7,182 nucleotides of DNA from Candidatus Woesearchaeota archaeon (GTDB lineage Archaea; Nanobdellota; Nanobdellia; Woesearchaeales; JACPBV01). How positions within the stretch are numbered: the first letter of the stretch is position 1; each line of letters opens with the position of its first letter. The DNA is taken from the NCBI GenBank assembly GCA_019322475.1, contig JAHWIN010000032.1:1-7182 (forward strand), written 5' to 3'. Position numbers and translations under genes: made by a program. Of this stretch, positions 1 to 5,575 are shown piece after piece. The notes under the pieces were generated by a model. That model saw nothing but the letters and a program-made list of their open reading frames with translations, ran no database searches and was not told where the DNA came from.

Positions 1-841
1 AAGCTGTCACATAAGCATCACAGGCAGCATAATGCTCAGGAAGCTCCTCATCCTTTACAAACCCTGTAAATATCACGTCTTTGTTTGCCATCTTTTTCAG
101 CTTCCTGGAATATTTTGGAAATGTATGCTTCCCTGCTATTATCAGTTTGGATTTAGGATATTTTTTTTGCACAATCTTGAAAGCCTCTATCAGAAGATGT
201 ACCCCTTTATGCGGGCTTATCCTCCCTACATATAAGATCACTTTCTCGTCTTTTATCCCGTATCTCTCCCTTATCCTTCCTCCTTTTACCCCTTTATGGA
301 ACCTCTTCTTGTCTATCTCAAGATACTCTACCTTGCTGTCCATCCTGGTTTCCTTCAAGAGCTCCTTCCTTAGGAAATCGCTTATAGAGATTATCTTGTC
401 TGCATTCTTTATCGTCCTGTTCGTAAGGTAATTGAAGGCCCTTAGGTATATCTTCTCAAAAAAGCTGTACTCGTCTGTTATGCCGACGCCGGCATTATGG
501 TATACATAAGTGAGCTTAGGATTCCTCTTTTTTGCCCTGCATGCTAATATATTCATGGGATAAAGGTGGCTTATGATCATATCATATCCTGCAAGCATCC
601 TTGAGTACTTTTTTGCCTTCTTTGCATCAAGGAAGAAAAGCAGCCTGTACATCCTTTCAAGAAAAGGGTTTTTTGGCATCCCTATCTCGATGACCTTGGC
701 ATGCCTTGTCTTTATGCTCGCCTTGAATGTGAATATAGAGACCTTACCCCCTTTCTTGCTGTAATCCTCAGCCTCCTTCTCCACAACCCTGTCTATCCCT
801 GAAAACTGAGAGAATGTAGGTGTTAGTATGGCTACCTTCAT
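1..841 (-). CDS. GT4-family (GT-B fold) glycosyltransferase, C-terminus cut by window edge
   Basis: The minus-strand frame opens with ATG at 841 and stays open for 280 codons to the window edge. The protein begins MKVAILTPTFSQFSGIDRVV, a Rossmann-type first strand with the loop seen in GT4 enzymes (here SGIDRV where GGxxxV is common). Acceptor-domain features follow, including YVYHNAG near residue 113 and a DKIISISDFLRKEL segment near 148-162. The donor-binding domain starts near residue 200 with ILYVGRISPHKGVHLLIEAF, where R207 and K212 match the usual phosphate-binding pair. The final visible stretch, VIFTGFVKDEELPEHYAACD, is the conserved strand just before the EX7E motif, which must lie beyond base 1. 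GT4 proteins are usually 350-400 residues, so roughly 80-110 are missing. The family transfers sugars from nucleotide-sugar donors in the cytosol; donor and acceptor cannot be told. It is divergent from the SDR/GT9 unit and is probably co-regulated with it through the shared intergenic region. Confidence 0.9.
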   Translation of the reverse strand, partial: MKVAILTPTFSQFSGIDRVVEKEAEDYSKKGGKVSIFTFKASIKTRHAKVIEIGMPKNPFLERMYRLLFFLDAKKAKKYSRMLAGYDMIISHLYPMNILACRAKKRNPKLTYVYHNAGVGITDEYSFFEKIYLRAFNYLTNRTIKNADKIISISDFLRKELLKETRMDSKVEYLEIDKKRFHKGVKGGRIRERYGIKDEKVILYVGRISPHKGVHLLIEAFKIVQKKYPKSKLIIAGKHTFPKYSRKLKKMANKDVIFTGFVKDEELPEHYAACDAYVTA

Positions 842-862
842 GCTACAGATTGATAGTGCCTC

Positions 863-872
863 TTTTAAATAA
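863..872 (-). promoter_or_regulatory. TATA-like box for the GT4 gene (probable leaderless transcript)
   Basis: Read on the minus strand this is ATTATTTAAAA, close to the archaeal TATA consensus. The TTTAAAA core is followed by 21 bases and then the ATG, so its centre lies about 25 bases from the start codon. Archaeal transcription starts about 25 bases after the box, so the mRNA would begin at or next to the ATG. No Shine-Dalgarno sequence precedes this ATG, which fits. The call rests on motif and spacing alone. Confidence 0.55.
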
Positions 873-922
873 TTTATGGAATAAACTTAACATCTCTTTC
901 TAAATTCCAAAAATCCACAAGA

Positions 923-932
923 TTTAAAAATA
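923..932 (+). promoter_or_regulatory. TATA-like box for the SDR/GT9 operon (probable leaderless transcript)
   Basis: TTTAAAAATA lies with its centre about 26-27 bases before the ATG at 954, again placing the predicted transcription start at the start codon. An AGGT only three bases from the ATG is too close and too short to be a convincing ribosome site. Together with the box at 863-872 it forms a compact divergent promoter pair within the 112-base intergenic region. Confidence 0.55.
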
Positions 933-953
933 AATGCCCTCTCCTCAGGTAGT

Positions 954-1916
954 ATGGTCAAGGCGCTTATTACAGGCATTACAGGCTTTGTAGGCTCGCA
1001 TCTGGCTGAACTGCTGCTTAGCAAAGGCTATGAGGTATGGGGCATCGTAAGGTGGAGGAGCACTACAGAAAATATAAGGCATATAAGCTCAAAGCTTAAG
1101 ATAATAGAGGCAGACCTTAACGACTCACATTCATTTTATGCTGCAATCCAGAAGATAAAGCCTGATGAGATATATCATCTTGCTGCTCAGTCCTTTGTCC
1201 CTACATCCTGGACAGCCCCTGCAGATACCATGAAGACAAATGCCATAGGCACGATCAACCTTTTTGAGGCGGTAAGGAAAGCAGGAATCGACCCAAAGAT
1301 ACATGTTGCAGGCTCTTCAGAGGAATACGGCCTTGTGCTTCCTGAAGAGACTCCAATAAAAGAGACAAACCCTCTAAGGCCTCTTTCACCTTACGGAGTC
1401 TCTAAGATAGCCCAGGACATGCTCTCTTACCAGTATTTTAAGAGTTATGGCTTAAAGACAGTATTGACGAGAGGCTTCAATCACTCAGGCCCAAGAAGAG
1501 GAGACGTCTTTGTCTGCTCTGATTTTGCAAAGCAGATTGCAGGCATAGAGCAGAGAAAAAAAGAGCCCGTTATCAAGGTTGGAAATCTTGAGGCAAAAAG
1601 GGATTTTACAGATGTAAGAGACATGGTAAAAGGGTATTATCTTGCCTTGCAGGAAGGGAAGCCGGGAGAGCGCTATAACATCTGCTCTGGAAAAGCATAT
1701 TCCATGCAGCAGGTTCTTGATATCCTTTTAGGGCTCTCTGAAGCAAAGATTACAGTAGAAAAAGACCCCGAAAGGGTTAGGCCTTCAGACGTCCCTATAT
1801 TGCTGGGCGACAACAGCAAATTTAAGGAAGCCACAGGATGGAAGCCTGAAATATCATTTGAGCAGACATTGAAGGACCTTATGGCATATTGGAGAGAAAA
1901 GATTATTTCTCAGTAA
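954..1916 (+). CDS. Extended SDR enzyme, GDP-mannose 4,6-dehydratase / GDP-6-deoxymannose reductase family
   Basis: The 320-residue protein has the length of a complete extended short-chain dehydrogenase. The dinucleotide-binding loop is GITGFVGSHL at 8-17 (GxxGxxG), and YHLAAQSFVPTSW at 74-86 is the family's second signature. The catalytic groups are S121-S122-E123 in GSSEEYG and Y147-x3-K151 in PLSPYGVSK. RGFNHSGPRRGD (173-184) and KRDFTDVRDMVKGYYLAL (215-232) match the substrate-binding part of GDP-mannose 4,6-dehydratases and of the related GDP-4-keto-6-deoxymannose reductases. Serine replaces the usual catalytic threonine of the dehydratase, and the key glutamate is kept. I favour the dehydratase, which makes GDP-4-keto-6-deoxymannose from GDP-mannose in the cytosol, but the reductase or another sugar epimerase is possible. 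It is the first gene of a two-gene unit with the GT9 gene three bases downstream, which suggests supply of a 6-deoxy sugar to glycan assembly. Confidence 0.85.
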   Translation: MVKALITGITGFVGSHLAELLLSKGYEVWGIVRWRSTTENIRHISSKLKIIEADLNDSHSFYAAIQKIKPDEIYHLAAQSFVPTSWTAPADTMKTNAIGTINLFEAVRKAGIDPKIHVAGSSEEYGLVLPEETPIKETNPLRPLSPYGVSKIAQDMLSYQYFKSYGLKTVLTRGFNHSGPRRGDVFVCSDFAKQIAGIEQRKKEPVIKVGNLEAKRDFTDVRDMVKGYYLALQEGKPGERYNICSGKAYSMQQVLDILLGLSEAKITVEKDPERVRPSDVPILLGDNSKFKEATGWKPEISFEQTLKDLMAYWREKIISQ

Positions 1917-1919
1917 AAA

Positions 1920-3155
1920 ATGAAAGTTGATTTCATGCGTTCAGTTGATTACTTCATTGGCGTCCCGATCTGTTTTTTGTTGTCATTGTTCGTTTCTCTG
2001 GAGAGGCTTTTTGGGCTAAGAAAGCCGAAGAAAGGCTTCAGGCCGAAAAAGATACTCTTCATAGAGCTTTCTGAGATGGGCTCTGCTATACTCGCATATA
2101 GTTCCATGAAAAAGGCCAAAGAGCTTTTCAACGCCCAGCTTTATTTTATGATCTTCAAGGAAAACGAAGAGAGCGTAAAGCTTCTCAACCTTATTCCGGA
2201 AGAGAACATAATCAATATCAGGAGCAGGTCTTTCTTCCTTTTTCTCATAGACACTATATCAGCTGTATTGAAGATGAGATCATGTAAGATAGACGCAGTT
2301 GTAGATCTGGAGCTTTTTTCAAGGTTCACCTCGATACTGTGTTTTTTTAGCAGGGCAAAAGAGGTTGCAGGCTTTTATAAGTATGATATGGAAGGCCTGT
2401 ACAGGGGAAATTTCCAGACCCGCAGGGTCCACTATAACCCTTATTACCACATAAGCCAAAACTTTATGTCCCTGGTCTATTCTTTAGATGCAGATATAGG
2501 TGAAGTTCCTTTATTGAAAAGGGAGATAAAAAAAAGTGAGATTCTCTCAGCTAAGGTTATTTCAACACAGAAAGAAAAGGCATCCATCCTAAAAAAGCTG
2601 CAGGATATAAATCCAAACATAACCTCTGAGAGAAGGATAATATTATTGAATCCCAATGCAAGCCAGCTCCTGCCTATAAGGAAGTGGCCTCTTCAGAATT
2701 TCATGGAGCTTGCTGAAAAGATACTTGCTTTTGACAAGGAAGCGTTTATAGTCATGGCAGGGACAAAAGAGGAAGCGCCTGATGCAAAAGCCATCTGTGA
2801 TTATGTAAAAGATAGCAGGTGCATAGACTTTACAGGAAAGACAACCCTGAAAGAGCTTGTAGGCCTCTATAATATGTCTAAGGTCCTCGTAACGAATGAC
2901 AGCGGCCCAGCCCATTTCGCATCACTCACCCCTATAAAGATAATTGTTCTGTTCGGCCCTGAAACACCCTTGCTTTATTCGCCGTTGGGCGGTAACTGCA
3001 CCTGTATCTATTCAAACTACGCCTGCTCCCCATGTGTTTCAGCCTTCAACCACCGGAAAACGCCCTGCACGGACAGCAGGTGCCTTAAGGCTATAAAGGT
3101 AGAAGAAGTTTTTGATATTGTTAAGGCCAGCTTATGGGCTTCATCCATAAAATGA
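1920..3155 (+). CDS. GT9 family heptosyltransferase-like glycosyltransferase
   Basis: The protein has 411 residues. A hydrophobic N-terminal segment (about 9-30, VDYFIGVPICFLLSLFVSLE) probably anchors it at the inner membrane face. The first GT-B domain opens with KKILFIELSEMGSAILAY (43-60). The donor domain carries RRIILLNPNAS (238-248), RKWPLQNF (254-261) and the diagnostic GT9 motif VTNDSGPAHFAS (324-335), then VLFGPETP (343-350). A C-terminal cysteine cluster (C369, C372, C383, C388) and CLKAIKVEEVF are also typical of GT9. The family classically adds heptose to bacterial LPS from ADP-heptose; the donor here is unknown. The aspartate after SxxG in bacterial enzymes (LSSLGD type), proposed as catalytic base, is replaced by S55. 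The ATG lies three bases after the previous stop with no ribosome site, so translation is probably coupled; M6 is an alternative start. The last seven codons (WASSIK and stop) lie inside an inverted-repeat arm. Confidence 0.9.
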   Translation: MKVDFMRSVDYFIGVPICFLLSLFVSLERLFGLRKPKKGFRPKKILFIELSEMGSAILAYSSMKKAKELFNAQLYFMIFKENEESVKLLNLIPEENIINIRSRSFFLFLIDTISAVLKMRSCKIDAVVDLELFSRFTSILCFFSRAKEVAGFYKYDMEGLYRGNFQTRRVHYNPYYHISQNFMSLVYSLDADIGEVPLLKREIKKSEILSAKVISTQKEKASILKKLQDINPNITSERRIILLNPNASQLLPIRKWPLQNFMELAEKILAFDKEAFIVMAGTKEEAPDAKAICDYVKDSRCIDFTGKTTLKELVGLYNMSKVLVTNDSGPAHFASLTPIKIIVLFGPETPLLYSPLGGNCTCIYSNYACSPCVSAFNHRKTPCTDSRCLKAIKVEEVFDIVKASLWASSIK

Positions 3156-3299
3156 AGGTTGCCATCAATTTGTGAGTGGTACATCCATTAAAACGATTAC
3201 AGCGGAAGGGGATGCCCCTACGGGGAGGGGCCGCCCTTTAATAATACCGATTCAGAGCGAGCCGATGGCAACCCCAAAGGATTTTATGGATGAAGCCCA
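3135..3299. repeat. 165-bp element with long imperfect terminal inverted repeats (MITE-like or structured)
   Basis: The outer arms are a perfect 19-base inverted repeat: TGGGCTTCATCCATAAAAT at 3135-3153 pairs with 3281-3299. After an unequal internal loop (3 bases on the left, 7 on the right) a second perfect 10-base arm follows: GGTTGCCATC at 3157-3166 pairs with 3264-3273. The 97-base interior holds a G/C-rich core (about 3206-3238) and two similar short words, CGATTACAGCG (3194) and CGATTCAGAGCG (3248). There is no open reading frame of note, and I see no clear target-site duplication at the ends. The element overlaps the 3' end of the GT9 gene and ends about 13 bases before the TATA-like box of the next gene. 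It could be a non-autonomous transposable element, or a large hairpin in the GT9 transcript that acts as an insulator or 3'-end stabiliser. The repeat itself is certain; its nature is not. Confidence 0.8.
3206..3238. other. G/C-rich hairpin core inside the inverted-repeat element
   Basis: AAGGG (3206-3210) can pair with CCCTT (3234-3238), enclosing CCCC (3215-3218) and GGGG (3222-3225) around a three-base loop. A competing hairpin pairs GGGG (3208-3211) with CCCC (3215-3218), so two folds exclude each other. Its composition stands out sharply from the A/T-rich flanks. The reverse complement contains GTAGGGGC, which reminds me of short G/C-rich repeats scattered through many bacterial genomes, but that is only an impression. 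Confidence 0.35.
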
Positions 3300-3311
3300 A
3301 CTATAGAAAAA

Positions 3312-3323
3312 CTTAATAATAAA
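3312..3323 (+). promoter_or_regulatory. TATA-like box for the GT-C gene (probable leaderless transcript)
   Basis: CTTAATAATAAA is centred about 26-27 bases before the ATG at 3344, the same geometry as the two boxes at 863-872 and 923-932. The bases just before the ATG (CCTTTTTCTGCAG) hold no Shine-Dalgarno sequence. This suggests that the GT-C gene and its small neighbour form a transcription unit separate from the SDR/GT9 pair. Confidence 0.5.
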
Positions 3324-3343
3324 AGGATAACCTTTTTCTGCAG

Positions 3344-4888
3344 ATGAAGCTGAGCAGGAACATAGAGCTGGTCATCGTAGCCTTTCTTTACCTGGCGTGC
3401 CTATATATCTGGACCCTCCCTATACAGAAAAGCCCATTGCCTTATGGAGAGGTTGATGCAGTATCCCATTTTACCATAGCTGATTATACATCCCAGGCAG
3501 ACAGGCCTATAACATCATTGCCTTATTTCATAGACAGGAGGTACGGCAGGGACAATAAGTTCATGCCCCATACCTTATGGTACCCTCCTCCGTTCCATAT
3601 GGCGCTTTCTATAGCAGCAGTATCAGGAGGGAGCCGTATAGTGCCGATATTCCTCCTTAATGCAGTTCTTTGCTCATGCATGGTCCTCATAATATATTTT
3701 GTCATAAGGAAGATGTACGGCTTCTGGCCTGCTTTTCTTTCTTCCTTGTTGCTGATGTTTTCACTAAGGGACATAAACATCTATCTGTGGGGCCAATGGC
3801 CTGAACGCATATCTTATGCATTGACCCCCCTGATAATCTACTGCTTTTACCGCTACCATCTTTCTTTTACTCAAGGCCGGCAGAAGCCGGTTTACCTATA
3901 CATAATGTCAGGGTTATTGGCAGTAAACCTGTATATGCACCCTGTTGGACTTTTCCATTCGATAGCTGCCCTGGTGGTAATAGCTATAGTAATAACCGTA
4001 AAAGACAAGAAGCTTCCCTTTGATATCAGGAAATTAGGTATCTCGATACTGCTCTTCCTTCTTCTCGCATCTATATTTCCGTTCCAGACAGGAAGTGTAT
4101 TGGCGATAGGAGCCCAGAAGGAAAGGCAGCCCTATGCTCTTTCAAGGCTTTTCAGCTGGTACAGGCCCCCTGAAGGTGCTAATCTTGGGCTTCCCCTCTC
4201 TCATTTTTCATACAGGGATATGCACGGCCTATGGACCCTGCCTTTCCTCTTCGTTGGTATCATATTCCTTTTATTGAGAAGGAAGAAAAGTGACCTTTTC
4301 CTCATAGGATGGCTCATTTCCCTTTACATCATGCTCCATCTTGACCTCATAGGCAAGGGCCGCCCATTCAGGTCATTGTCTGCCACAGCCCATATCTTCT
4401 ACCCTATAATGGCTCTGGGCGCAGTTTATCTCATATCTCTTATCTCAAATCTTGTCAGGCTGCCAAAAAGCCTTAAGCCCCTGCTTAAATACTCGATTAT
4501 CCTGTTATTCATCCTTCTGGCAATATCTATAAACGGAAAGACCGCCTATAACCATCTTGATAGCGCTTATCAGGGCATCTCAAGGATAAACCCCCATCAA
4601 TATGAAGCTGCAGAGTGGATAAAAGATAATATAAAAGATGAGAAGGCAGAGATATACCAGATAGGCGCCATTTCACAGGCAAAATCCAGGTGGGAATGGA
4701 TGCTTTCCAACAGGGTAATATTCTTCAGGGCAAGGGAGAATGCAACTCACGCATTGATAGACTATTCAGATTCCCTGCTTATTAATGATCAGAAAACTGT
4801 CCAGCAGATAAGGGCCTATGAAGAAAACCTGAACTATTCCTCTAAGCTTTATGATAAGAACAACATAAGGGTGTATAAGCTTGTCTGA
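3344..4888 (+). CDS. GT-C fold multi-pass membrane glycosyltransferase-like protein
   Basis: The 514-residue protein has about ten predicted membrane helices (roughly 10-25, 100-122, 127-145, 157-175, 183-200, 202-218, 231-248, 297-311, 317-334, 350-370, 383-398). A soluble C-terminal domain of about 110 residues follows. After the first helix comes an outward loop with GEVDAVSHF (35-43); an acidic residue here is the catalytic signature of GT-C enzymes, with E36 and D38 as candidates. Other conserved-looking spots are WYPPPFHMALSI (79-90), LWGQWPERI (148-156), MHPVGLF (198-204) and GKGRPFRS (337-344). The C-terminal domain starts with a YEAAEWIKDNI-type helix common in archaeal GT-C proteins. 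GT-C enzymes transfer sugars from lipid-phosphate donors on the outer membrane face; donor and acceptor are unknown. The minus-strand protein at 5576-7182 shares all these landmarks and is a distant paralogue. A polymerase or flippase-associated role cannot be excluded. Confidence 0.8.
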   Translation: MKLSRNIELVIVAFLYLACLYIWTLPIQKSPLPYGEVDAVSHFTIADYTSQADRPITSLPYFIDRRYGRDNKFMPHTLWYPPPFHMALSIAAVSGGSRIVPIFLLNAVLCSCMVLIIYFVIRKMYGFWPAFLSSLLLMFSLRDINIYLWGQWPERISYALTPLIIYCFYRYHLSFTQGRQKPVYLYIMSGLLAVNLYMHPVGLFHSIAALVVIAIVITVKDKKLPFDIRKLGISILLFLLLASIFPFQTGSVLAIGAQKERQPYALSRLFSWYRPPEGANLGLPLSHFSYRDMHGLWTLPFLFVGIIFLLLRRKKSDLFLIGWLISLYIMLHLDLIGKGRPFRSLSATAHIFYPIMALGAVYLISLISNLVRLPKSLKPLLKYSIILLFILLAISINGKTAYNHLDSAYQGISRINPHQYEAAEWIKDNIKDEKAEIYQIGAISQAKSRWEWMLSNRVIFFRARENATHALIDYSDSLLINDQKTVQQIRAYEENLNYSSKLYDKNNIRVYKLV

Positions 4889-4907
4889 TACAGATATAAG
4901 CCTGAAG

Positions 4908-5219
4908 ATGGATACAAAGAATACGCTTATATTTATCCTGTTAGCTATTGCAGTATTCTCTTTTGTATTCTTTGGGATTACCGGGTTTAAGGTTCTGATA
5001 GGAGCACTGGCCTTCTTCCTGTTGCCTTCTTTCCTGATATTAAGGCGGTTGAATATCCCATTAGAAGAAAAGATGGTATTCTCTTTTTTCCTGGGAATAG
5101 GATTGTTCCCCTCATTGGTATACTATCTGGGGATACTGATAGGGCTTAGAAAAGCCATAATATCATCCTTCATCCTTCTTGTAGCTATAGGCCTGATAAT
5201 CAACAAGATCAAGAAGTAG
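4908..5219 (+). CDS. Small four-helix membrane protein of unknown function, partner of the GT-C gene
   Basis: The 103-residue protein has about four hydrophobic helices (roughly 6-24, 27-46, 56-78, 82-99) and a lysine-rich end (NKIKK). I do not recognise a named family. The stretch LLPSFLILRR (38-47), then a short polar loop with LEEKMVFSFFLGIG (52-65), matches in order the minus-strand protein at 5209-5565, where the same place reads VPGFYLMYY and then FIERLIIGTIFG. Starting at ATG 4908, the proline falls at residue 40, exactly as in that paralogue, which supports this start. A TTG at 4881 in the same frame, preceded by GGGTG at seven bases, would overlap the GT-C gene by 8 bases and add nine residues; it is a real alternative. 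The gene lies 19 bases after the GT-C stop and is probably co-transcribed. A role as accessory subunit of the GT-C protein is inferred from position only. Confidence 0.72.
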   Translation: MDTKNTLIFILLAIAVFSFVFFGITGFKVLIGALAFFLLPSFLILRRLNIPLEEKMVFSFFLGIGLFPSLVYYLGILIGLRKAIISSFILLVAIGLIINKIKK

Positions 5220-5565
5220 CCTGATCATCCTTGCCCTCTCTGCCTTTTTCTTTTCTGTATATGATGATGCCGGCGATGATAAGGCAGGTTATAGGCACTA
5301 AAAATATCTGCACCTTTACATCTACCCCAAGAAGGCCGAGGTTATACCCTGATATGCTGTTTACAGCAAACCCGAATATTGTCCCTATTATAAGCCTCTC
5401 TATAAAGTCCATCTTCTCAACAAAATAGTACATCAGGTAAAAGCCGGGCACTAAAGAAAGCCAAAAGATGGAAAAGACAACCCTTGACACTAAGAGGATG
5501 CTGCTCTCTGTAAAGAAAACCTTAAAGGCGGCTAAAACTATTAAAAACAAGATCCCTATATGCAT
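5209..5565 (-). CDS. Small four-helix membrane protein of unknown function, paralogue of the protein at 4908-5219
   Basis: The 118-residue protein (from ATG 5565) has about four helices (roughly 2-18, 22-47, 57-80, 86-103) and a charged tail, RKEKGREGKDDQATS. VPGFYLMYY (39-47) and FIERLIIGTIFGF (54-66) line up with LPSFLILRR and LEEKMVFSFFLGI of the plus-strand protein, and proline is residue 40 in both. I chose ATG 5565 for that reason and because AAGGAG precedes it by three bases; it leaves ten bases after the upstream stop. Longer starts at 5607 and 5622 are open but would overlap the GT-C gene by 32 or 47 bases and add a polar extension. The gene follows the minus-strand GT-C gene, as its paralogue follows the plus-strand one. 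Its last 11 bases overlap the end of the plus-strand gene. Function is unknown; a helper of the adjacent GT-C protein is inferred. Confidence 0.72.
   Translation of the reverse strand: MHIGILFLIVLAAFKVFFTESSILLVSRVVFSIFWLSLVPGFYLMYYFVEKMDFIERLIIGTIFGFAVNSISGYNLGLLGVDVKVQIFLVPITCLIIAGIIIYRKEKGREGKDDQATS
5245..5256 (+). terminator. Possible archaeal T-rich termination tract after the plus-strand GT-C unit
   Basis: TTTTTCTTTTCT lies about 25 bases after the stop at 5219. Archaeal RNA polymerase can terminate on such T-rich stretches of the non-template strand without a hairpin. The tract is also coding on the other strand (the lysine/arginine-rich tail of the facing gene), so its composition may be accidental. 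Confidence 0.3.
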
Positions 5566-5568
5566 AGA

Positions 5569-5574
5569 CTCCTT
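5569..5574 (-). promoter_or_regulatory. Possible ribosome binding site deciding the start of the small membrane protein
   Basis: On the minus strand AAGGAG lies three bases before ATG 5565. The motif is good but closer than the usual 5-9 bases, and it is nearly the only Shine-Dalgarno-like sequence next to a start codon in the window. It sits between the stop of the upstream GT-C gene and this ATG, which fits an internal operon gene that cannot be leaderless. Confidence 0.35.
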
Positions 5575-5575
5575 C

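Noticed and set aside
81..431. A 116-codon plus-strand open frame rich in hydrophobic residues
   Set aside because: It is antisense to the GT4 gene, whose protein has clear family motifs. The Phe/Leu/Ser/Pro-rich translation is what the reverse strand of such a gene gives, and there is no promoter or ribosome site.
573..764. A 63-codon plus-strand open frame
   Set aside because: It lies antisense inside the GT4 coding region and shows no recognisable motif or start signal.
2643..2915. A 90-codon minus-strand open frame
   Set aside because: It is antisense to the conserved donor domain of the GT9 gene, with no sign of its own expression.
3135..3299. A CRISPR array or tRNA gene in the structured intergenic region
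   Set aside because: The arms are inverted and occur once each, with no regular direct repeats and spacers. No cloverleaf or TTCRANNY-type T-loop is present.
3156..3343. A riboswitch controlling the GT-C gene
   Set aside because: The structured region lies upstream of the TATA-like box at 3312-3323, so it would not be in the predicted leaderless GT-C mRNA. Its outer arm also reaches into the GT9 coding region.
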